In this document: one piece after another, positions 56,638 to 64,000 of the stretch
How positions within the stretch are numbered: position 1 is the first letter of the stretch
How the letters are laid out: each line of letters begins with the position of its first letter
Source of the DNA: Mycogone perniciosa
Taxonomy: Eukaryota; Ascomycota; Sordariomycetes; Hypocreales; Hypocreaceae
NCBI GenBank assembly: GCA_025331125.1
Contig: JAOALB010000113.1
Span: forward strand, 124,001 to 188,000
Direction: 5' to 3'
DNA length: 64,000 bases
The notes under the pieces: model-generated
The model's database searches: none
Told to the model about the DNA's origin: nothing
What the model saw: only the letters and a program-made list of their open reading frames with translations
Program-made: the position numbers and the translations under genes

Positions 56638-57264
56638 ATGGCTGCGCCGAACCCGTTCCTCCTCGCCGCAGACAACAGCCCCGCGCTGCTGCCCCTCCTT
56701 CGTGAGAAACCCGAGTTGGCCTCTGGCCAGGACGAGAACGGTTACTCCCTCGTCCACGCCGCCGCCAGCTACAACCATTTGGACTTGCTTCGAGCTCTCA
56801 TTCAAGAATTCAAAGTTGACGTCAATCTCAAGGATGAGGACAATGAGACCGCCTTGTTTGTTGTCGAAACACCCGAAGCTGCCAAGGTTTTGGTTGAGGA
56901 GCTAGAAATAGACTTCGCGCACCGAGGCAGTGAAGGATTTACTGCTCGGGAAAAGATCGAAGCCGAGGGTGAATTCCCTGCCGTCGCCACCTACCTCAGC
57001 ACCGTTGAAGCCTTCGAGTCAGTTGCCGCAGACATCGTGAGCCAGGCACCCGAAGGCATGAAGGTGACCGTTGGCACCATGGATGAGACACAAGATATTC
57101 CTGGCGAGGTCGACCCGGAATTCCGTCGTCGGATTGAAGAGTTAGCCCAGCGCGAAGATTTCAACACCCCGCAGGGTCAAGCAGACCTCCGCAAACTTGT
57201 GGAAGAAGCCCTGTTCGATCAGGGGTTGGCCGAGGAGCGCAACGTACGGTCCAAACAGGCTTAA
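56638..57264 (+). CDS. Small ankyrin-repeat protein (YCR051W type)
   Basis: A single exon of 208 residues starts in a good context (CCCCAATGG). Two to three ankyrin repeats fill the first half: NPFLLAADNSPALLPLLREK, then DENGYSLVHAAASYNHLDLL and RALIQEFKVDVNLKDEDNET, followed by ALFVVETPEAAKVLVEELEI. The second half is acidic and helical (PGEVDPEFRRRIEELAQRED, LRKLVEEALFDQ). Length and arrangement match the small fungal ankyrin proteins related to yeast YCR051W, thought to be cytosolic or nuclear with no defined function. Its stop codon lies only 4 bp from the stop codon of the convergent RPP40 gene. Confidence 0.88.
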   Translation: MAAPNPFLLAADNSPALLPLLREKPELASGQDENGYSLVHAAASYNHLDLLRALIQEFKVDVNLKDEDNETALFVVETPEAAKVLVEELEIDFAHRGSEGFTAREKIEAEGEFPAVATYLSTVEAFESVAADIVSQAPEGMKVTVGTMDETQDIPGEVDPEFRRRIEELAQREDFNTPQGQADLRKLVEEALFDQGLAEERNVRSKQA

Positions 57265-57268
57265 GATC

Positions 57269-58641
57269 TCAGTCAGAGCTTTTCGTCTCCCACATAAGAT
57301 ATTCTCCAACTTTCTCTGGCGGCCGGAGAAGTGTCAACTCGTCACTGTTGCCTAACATGCTTCGGGAGAAGGTCGTGGCATTAAGTGCAAACCATGACTG
57401 CCGTGGACAAGTGGCGAGCATATCGGCAAAAAGCTCACGGGGCCAACTCGAAGGGAGAAAGCCCTGCCAGCTCACTTTGCATACCTGCATCTGAGTGCCT
57501 GCTTCTTCTGCTTCCGGTGGACTATATCGCGACAGGTAAGGATCAATGGCGTCGTTCACTGCCACTCGAGGACTCTCGAGTCGAACCAGCGATAGCCACT
57601 CGTACAAGTCCGTTGCTATCTCTTCGAAGCCGGGGCGATCCCCATTCTCGAGGATCGAGGGGGGAATTTGAAGTGGTATTTGGAATATGCCTGTTTCCTC
57701 GTTCATCTCTGGGGATGACCCAAGTTTTGTCGCGCCGTATTTGTCCAGCAGACCGGGGGCTAGTACAAGTTAGATTTCATCCAAGGAAGAAATTAGAAGG
57801 GCTATGGTATGGATGGGGCATAACATAAGGTTGGGGGCCATACTTGACTTGTCGGTAACGCAGAAAAGCCACATCAGGGGCTGGTTCAGCACATTCTTGC
57901 ATGCATATACCAATCTGTCGAATCCCTTTCTGCCGTGCAACATGGATGGATTCCTAAGGTCATATGATACCTCTGTTTTGAATAAGTAAGTACGTCAACT
58001 CGAATAGTGGGGAATAATTTGGTGGCCACCTACTCCATCTTGGCTTCGATCCCCTATCGCCTTTAACACCATAAGGTTTGCCGACAAGACCAGCGCGTTC
58101 GTAGGTCTCTCTATCGAGATACATTTCCAAATCGCCTGCCAGCTCGTTAATAAGAGGGGTGGATATTTAAACTGTGCGGTTGCTTACCTCCTCGAAGCGT
58201 GAACATGTTGTTCATAGTCTTCTTGCCCTCGGACAGCATCAATATGTTTCCTAGGCCGGTCAGCTTCTACCACAATGGTCGAGTAGAGAAGAGGCAGAGA
58301 CATACCTTTCTTGATATATGTGGTGAGGAATTCTGTCTCCAAGATCTGACCTAGAGTCATGGAGACCCTATAGTAACACGGTGGGTCACGATCACTGAGT
58401 TTTTGGTGGATAATCTCATATAAATCCCGGGGCACAACCAAATCAACCTATCGACTGTTAACAGAGACTCATATGCGAGCATAGATCGGTGTGAGCAAAA
58501 AGGCGCGAATACCTTGTGAATGAAATCCAGCGAAGATATAGCAGTCCACGGCTTCGAGGATGTCTGGACGTGACCGATTGTACCGTATGTGACGAAACAT
58601 TTTGACGACTGGTAAATCGACGGCAAGGCTTGAGGGAACAT
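57269..58641 (-). CDS. RPP40: RNase P/MRP subunit Rpp40-like
   Basis: Six exons (58641-58513, 58447-58306, 58250-58188, 58135-58034, 57972-57844, 57759-57269) with five introns of 52 to 84 bp give 351 residues. The frame closes exactly. Blocks in order are YGTIGHVQTSSKPWTAISSL with FIHKVDLVVPRDLYEII, SMTLGQILETEFLTTYIKKG, NILMLSEGKK, LDRETYERAGLVGKPYGVKG, SMLHGRKGFDRLIYACKNVL-like sequence (here LVYACKNVL), LYEWLSLVRLESPRV, and VSWQGFLPSSW near the C-terminus. The kPW, tyr-glu-leu-type and SWQG motifs match the Ribonuc_P_40 family. Rpp40 is a protein subunit of nuclear RNase P and MRP, which mature tRNA 5' ends and pre-rRNA. This is the most intron-rich gene in the window. The assignment rests on motif recall and could be confirmed by profile search. 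Confidence 0.86.
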
Positions 58642-59137
58642 GATTCCGAGACCATGAAAATTCTTCTGCAATACTGGCTCTCAGGATCGAACAAGTCTGT
58701 ATTACTCCGTACAGTGGACTGGTTTGAGCTCCAGGAGGTGTCTAAGTTGAGGTTGAATTTTGGCGAGGCGAGCTAGGAAAGTACTTCACAGGAGGTACCT
58801 TGTCGCCTTTGTCTCGCGGATTAGCGACATAATTTTTTGCATCGCGGGGCCGCGGGGCAACCCTGAACTATCAATATCACCAATGAATAAACTTATCGAC
58901 GTTTTCTTTCACTGTTAAGCCATGGATTGACAAAACATCCCGCAGCTAACAATATTAGAATATACAGCGTCTATATGCCAAAACGGGAGGTTTAGTGTCA
59001 GAGAACAAAAAGAGATCTCATCCTGACCATTTGACTGGAGCAACAATTTAAACAACCACAACTCTTGACTGATTGAGAATCCTTTGCAATCACATATCTT
59101 TGTTACTTGTGAAACCCACACAGCAGACTATTTCAAA
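58642..59137. promoter_or_regulatory. Divergent promoter region, RPP40 and TRM11
   Basis: 496 bp between the start codons of two divergent tRNA-processing genes. An exact TACTCCGTA motif lies at 58703-58711, about 60 bp upstream of the RPP40 start. No other element is identified. Confidence 0.55.
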
Positions 59138-60682
59138 ATGGATTTCATCATCAAGTTTGCCTCAGAGCACGAGTCTTTCAGACTCCCTGAGATCGAGGCC
59201 TTGGCCGTCCTCGAGGGCGTTGACTTAAAAGTCTTGGAACACAGTCGCGAGGTATGTCCAGCTAAAAGGCACCCTTAACACTACTGATTGTTCCGCAGTC
59301 ACCATTCTGTCTTGTACGACTCCCATCCGTGGAGTCAGCAAAGAAACTGCTCCGGCGATCTGTCCTAGCCCACTCAATACACGAGTTCTGGGCCAGCGGT
59401 ACCACCCTAGAGGCCCTCCATGAAGCCATCAAGTCGCAAACCTCACATCTCTGGCCGCTCTATAAGGACTCTTCATTCAAATTCGTCGTCGACTCTTACC
59501 ATGGAGCACACTCCAATTCAGAGAGACTCGCCATCATCGAATCGTTCAGCTACCTCCCCTTCGACGGCCCTATCCGCATGTCAAAGCCAGATGACACTTT
59601 CACTGTGTTCGAGCTCTGGCCCTTCAACAGCGTGCCCCTTGGAATACAGAACCCTGACATGCTTTACCTTGGCCGGCTCATAGCCAGCTCAGGGCGCGAC
59701 ATTATTAACAAATTCGACCTGAAAAAGCGCAAATACATCTCCACCACCAGCATGGATGCCGAGCTCTCCCTCGTGACAGCCAACCTCGCCCTAGCTGCTC
59801 CCGGGAAGCTCTTTTACGATCCTTTTGTCGGCACAGGCTCGTTTCCTGTTGCTTGCGCGCACTTTGGCGCGTTTGGATGGGGGAGCGACATCGATGGCCG
59901 TAGTATACGTGGTGAAGGGGAGAACAAGAGCTTGCCCGGCAATTTTAAGCAGTACGGCCTTTCGTCATATCTAGGCGGCGTCTTTTCAGCCGACTTGACC
60001 AACACACCAATCAGACGAAAGAGGACTTGGGACGGTATCGTGTGTGATCCGCCATACGGTGTCCGAGAAGGTCTGAAGGTCCTCGGACTAAAAGATCCCG
60101 AGAAAGCCACATGGCTGGTTGAGCGCGGGGTGAACGAGTGCACGTATGTCGAAGCCCACTGGACGGCAGTGATAGAAGGACGAGAAGAGGGCTGACAAAC
60201 CGGATACAGATTACCCGATTATGTACCCCCTAAGAAGCCCTACAGCTTCCTAGCCATCCTCGACGACATCCTCATCTTCGCAGCAGACACATTGGTAGAC
60301 AACGGCAGATTATCCTTCTGGATGCCCACCGCCAACGACGAGGAACTGGAAACGCCCATACCGACACATCCATGCCTCGAACTTGTCGTCGTCTGTGTTC
60401 AGGTCTTCAATAAATGTGAATCCAACCACCACACTCTCCCCCCCTTTTGCACCTTGACCCCCTTACTTACCCCTTGTTGACTGTTTGTCTTTTACTAACC
60501 AAGCTACAGGGTCGAGGAGGTTAATAACATACCAACGCTTGCCCGACTCCCAAGTTCCCGCCTCTGACTTAGAAGCTTACGAGGCGAGGAGAGTAGCAGC
60601 GGCCGCAGCCAATGCAGGCACAACAGCCGACGAGCTCAACCCATTCCGACGCGGCTACTTTAGAAAGTTTGAGACCGACTAG
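59138..60682 (+). CDS. TRM11: TRM11, tRNA (guanine10-N2)-methyltransferase catalytic subunit
   Basis: Four exons (59138-59251, 59299-60143, 60210-60415, 60510-60682; introns 47, 66 and 94 bp) give 445 residues. The N-terminal THUMP-like region starts MDFIIKFASEHESFRLPEIE. The Rossmann methyltransferase core has YDPFVGTGSFPVA (211-223) for AdoMet binding, GSDIDGR and the catalytic DPPYG at 288-292 (VCDPPYGVREG). Downstream are LPDYVPPKKPYSFLAILDDI, NGRLSFWMPT, and the C-terminal SRRLITYQRL, with DELNPFRRGYF at the end. Trm11 with Trm112 forms m2G10 in tRNAs. Length and motif order match fungal Trm11. Confidence 0.95.
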
Positions 60683-61106
60683 TAATAGAAATTGCTTTCC
60701 AAGGCAAAAGTTCGTTCGCCCCGTCATGCTGACGGTCAAGTCTATCTGCGTCATCACTGCCCTGGTAACAAATGCTATGTATGCAGTGTCGTCAGCAAGC
60801 AAAAAGAACCACGGAATCCAACTTCATCCATGTATTCACATTCATACTTTGCCCCCCCTTCTCTCTCTTTGTGTGTGAGTGTGTGTTTGTGTGTACCGTT
60901 CCATGATAGGCTAACACTCAGTGCAAAAACCGAGCATTCGATTTCCCGACCTCCCTACTAAAGCCAGGATCCTTGCGCTCATGCCAATGTAAACCCCATA
61001 TGAACACCGCCGCCTAGATAAAACAAAAAGTGATCCTCATTACGTTTCGCTGCGTAAATAGTAAAGTACTGATGTCCCTCCATCAGTGAAACCTTGCCAT
61101 CTGTTA
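60683..61106. other. Convergent intergenic, TRM11 and GID4
   Basis: 424 bp of 3' flanks with a GT-rich low-complexity tract (near 60865-60895, GTGTGTGAGTGTGTGTTTGT). No gene is recognised. Confidence 0.5.
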
Positions 61107-62402
61107 TTACCGGAACTCCATAGCGTTGAAACATCCTCGATCAGGGACATGCTTCAATTCCAACTGCTGGAACCTAGACATGCGTCATTAGATTCGAACG
61201 CCATAGATGGGGTAATGGGGGTATATAAAAGGACTCACTTCTCGCTCTTAGAATGGAAATAGATCCCACTAACTTCTCCCTTTAGTTGGTTGAAGCATAT
61301 ATAGTAGAACCCTTCGAAAGAGGCACCGGTGATCGTCCGGACCCGATGATCTGGAACCAAGAAGTGCTCCTTCCATCGCATAAAGATATTCTCCTTTTGT
61401 GCGACATCATTGATGGTGACAGGACCCTTGCGGGCAGATTTGTAAAACGGTCGAAAGGCATTGAACTTGGACCAGTGGCTTAGGTCTACCTTGGCGCTCG
61501 CGCCCCAGTCATCGTGTTTAGTATAGAAGCTATACTTGGATCCGATGATTTCGCCCTCGAAATATGTGGTAAGGGTCGGGTGGTCTTCGGTCAATCCTGT
61601 CAACGAGAAATGACATGTGTTAGCTATGACGCAACGGGAATGTGAGACTTGGCCTGTCAAACCTTGGATGCGCAAGTAGCCGCAGAGAAAAGATTCGCGC
61701 ATATCGACATGCTTAATCTCAACCTGGACTTCGTAGACCTGTCTTTCGGACTGCTGCGTGCCGTGGAATCTGCTGCCAGGGCGCAGGTACGACGAGGGGG
61801 AGATGGGTATTGTCTAGGAAAAGAGTCAGCCGCTGGCGTTTGACACGGCAGCTGGAATGCATGTGTATCAGTACCCTTAAACTCGAGTAGTCAACCCCCA
61901 TAGATGGGGAACTATATCCATCCTCTTGCATCGTCCAATCCGCTGAGTCGGGCTCACGAACTATTGAGCCCGCATTCTCGACATGCAAGCGCCCCGACGT
62001 AGCGGATGACTCTCGGCTCAAGTGATAATTAGGCTCGATCTCTGGGTTCTTGAGGTCATCGCCGTCTTGCCTGTTTGGCACTACGGTCGATACCAGGGCG
62101 CCACTGGGCAGCGGTCTGCGAGGCACCGCTGCGGGCCTGGGTGAAGGCTGGATAGATGCCTGGCCGCTTAATAGCATGGATTCGTCCGGAGTAGGACCGT
62201 CGCGAGAGTGGTCGGACGAATATGTGGCAGGCGAGGCAGCAGCTGTCGACGGGCTTTGGCCCACCTCAATGCCAGGAGCCTGCGGTCGCGTGGTGTCGTG
62301 TGTCTGCCGGGCAGGATGCGGCTGATCGTCAGGGCATGTCGAAAAGGCGTACGGAGGAGGCGTCGCTTGATCCGGGGGTTGATTGGAAGATGGGGTAGGC
62401 AT
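61107..62402 (-). CDS. GID4: GID4 (VID24), substrate receptor of the GID/CTLH E3 ligase
   Basis: Four exons (62402-61875, 61813-61663, 61596-61239, 61173-61107; introns 61, 66 and 65 bp) give 367 residues. The first ~185 residues are Pro/Ser-rich and disordered. The beta-barrel starts ISPSSYLRPGSRFHGTQQSE and continues YEVQVEIKHVD, FLCGYLRIQGLTEDHPTLTT and YFEGEIIGSKYSFYT. WGASAKVDLSHWSKFNAF, IFMRWKEHFLVPDH, ITGASFEGFYYICFN and GEVSGIYFHSKSEKFQQLEL follow, with the end VPDRGCFNAMEFR. These are diagnostic for Gid4, which binds Pro/N-degrons and directs ubiquitination of gluconeogenic enzymes after glucose refeeding. The start is the first in-frame ATG (MPTPSSNQPP). Open frames upstream are probably leader. 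Confidence 0.95.
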
Positions 62403-64000
62403 CTTCAGGGTCCTGGGTCCGAAGGCTGTGGTTGGAATGTGTAGATCGGGTATCTCGATGACACTGGCGCGCGACGACAGCAATGACAACAGCAGCAACG
62501 TGCAAGTGGCCTGTCTGTATCCAATTTCACGGCTGTTCGTCTGCCGCGCTCAAATAGAAATGGCGTCCTTGAACTGCGCTTACAAGGATGGGAAGAAAAT
62601 GATCAATCAGCACCGGTAGAGGAGGTCGCGGTGCGATAAGAATCATCGATATAAGGCGGTGTTTAACTCCCAGGCGTAGCGGGATCGCTCATATAGCTGG
62701 GAGGGGCCTTTAGGAACAAGAAGCAACATGCATCGCGAAACCGCACGTGCTGGGGAGGGCAAAGGAGATGAAGGGGAGAGAATAGATAGAAGGATAGAAG
62801 AGAGCTTGGGGAGTGGTGATGGGGAAGAGGCGAGGTCGGTGGGTGATTGATGGATGAGATCGCCTGGCTTTTCCTCGGGAGGCGAAGTTAGAGAGAGGTA
62901 AGGTACCTCGTAGTTAGGCTTGGTTTGCTGGCGTACTACTACTTCGTAGAGGTATCCAGAATTTACTGAAGACGGCACGCCACGTCCGCAATCTCCAAAT
63001 ACAATGGCACAAAAAGAGATACCAATTGGCGCTAGTGCATATGCGTGACCCTGGAGGTAGCTCTTGACACGATCAAAGTACTACACACGATTAGGTACTA
63101 CTGCCGCTTAGCCCAGTCGACAGGTCCAGGGGTTGAGCTGGGGGCAAAATTGGGGATCTGTCGCCAGCTTGCGCCCTGTGGGCAGCTCACAATGCAATGG
63201 GGTTTGTGGGGATACGGTGCTTTTAGCGGAGGACGGACGACCGGGAATAGTAGCTGATATGGAAGGACATTGGAGCCATTGATCGGTTGGGCAGCTAAGA
63301 ATATTTATTGAAGAACTTTTTTTTTATATGAAGAAGAGTGCCGACATCAACCCCACTTTAGAGCTATGATATCCGATCCTTATCGTCTACTTGTCTTAAG
63401 GAATTAAAGAATGAGAAATTCTTGATATAGCCGACCAATTTACTCTGTTGTCAGCTTCTACACACACCTTTCAGTAGTCAAATATTGGACTAATAAACCT
63501 GCACTCGGCTGTTTGCAAGGTTTCAGCCGCCAAGAATTCCATAAGTATCTCTGAATACCACCTGCATTTTCGAGATACAAAGGCAATCACAAGCATCAAA
63601 AGTGGCTATGAGCGAGCTGTGCCAATATATCAAGCCTTTACTTCGTACACCGAAACGTGTTGACTTTCCTGATGACAGTAGCAATCTAATGGACGGCATT
63701 GCGACTGAGAATGCCAATTATATCCGGCACTCTGTGGTGCTATTGTCGCTTGCATCACAGCTCATATTCTTCACTTCACCCTTCTGTGCTGTTTCTATCC
63801 CTCCACCGTTCCCCGCAGAGATCGCATGCAGCTAACGCATATGCTCGCACACCTGACTCAAACAAATGCACTGTTTTCTTTTTCAATTATCCTATGCGCC
63901 GTACCGCACCCTTGCTGACCACTATCCTGCATTTCACGTTTCTGCCATCATCATTCCATGCAGTTTTCTCCCTTTCTATGAGATAAGTGGGTATCATGCT
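62403..64000. other. GID4 promoter/leader and right-edge DNA without a called gene
   Basis: About 1.6 kb. The region to about 62980 is pyrimidine/purine-biased and likely the GID4 leader. The right end contains only short open frames (62643-62978 minus, 63602-63986 plus) with no recognisable product. A gene starting beyond the window cannot be excluded. Confidence 0.4.

Noticed and set aside
62643..62978. 111-codon minus-strand open frame upstream of GID4
   Set aside because: Low-complexity Ser/Pro composition in the probable GID4 leader, with no homology recognised.

Overview
The window is gene-dense nuclear DNA from a filamentous ascomycete (Pezizomycotina, most likely a sordariomycete; the class is my inference from overall protein character). 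The evidence is short spliceosomal introns (47 to about 140 bp, mostly GT-AG), roughly 50% GC, and fungal-only families (Zn2Cys6 regulator, fungal bZIP, Ish1-repeat protein, GID4, type Trl1 tRNA ligase) beside conserved eukaryotic housekeeping genes. Exon joins were worked out by hand. Unless stated, every model below gives an open frame whose exon lengths sum to a multiple of three.

Layout. 0-8.9 kb: edge of a membrane-protein gene, an ADA2-like deaminase, one tRNA-Lys(UUU) and a small basic protein gene. 8.9-17.8 kb: BLM10/PA200 proteasome activator and a large conserved fungal protein. 17.8-22.1 kb: gene-poor, holding a decayed GNAT acetyltransferase. 22.1-34.0 kb: LYR-motif protein, Ser/Thr kinase, bZIP factor, Ntn-hydrolase asparaginase, TIM17 and a GNAT with an apparent frameshift. 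34.0-40.9 kb: repeats and a gene relic, an HNH-domain protein, a Zn2Cys6 factor and a small three-exon gene. 41.5-52.9 kb: a conserved unknown, ERB1 (60S biogenesis), an Ish1/Msc1-like protein, RPT5 (26S ATPase), mitochondrial ribosomal uL10m and a DUF4870 membrane protein. 53.2-62.4 kb: TRL1 tRNA ligase, an ankyrin protein, RPP40 (RNase P/MRP), TRM11 (tRNA m2G10) and GID4 (N-degron E3 receptor).

Themes. Three tRNA-maturation genes (TRL1, RPP40, TRM11) lie within 7.5 kb. Three ubiquitin-proteasome genes (BLM10, RPT5, GID4) are in the same window. In both BLM10 and RPT5 the C-terminal proteasome-docking motif sits on a separate tiny last exon, and RPT5 also has a GC-AG intron. A 9-bp half-palindrome (TACGGAGTA / TACTCCGTA) recurs at least 13 times in intergenic and intronic DNA.

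I did not find a novel multi-gene system such as a biosynthetic or defence cluster. The most unusual signals are the short palindromic repeat, the exon arrangement of the docking motifs, the tRNA-processing neighbourhood and several gene relics.
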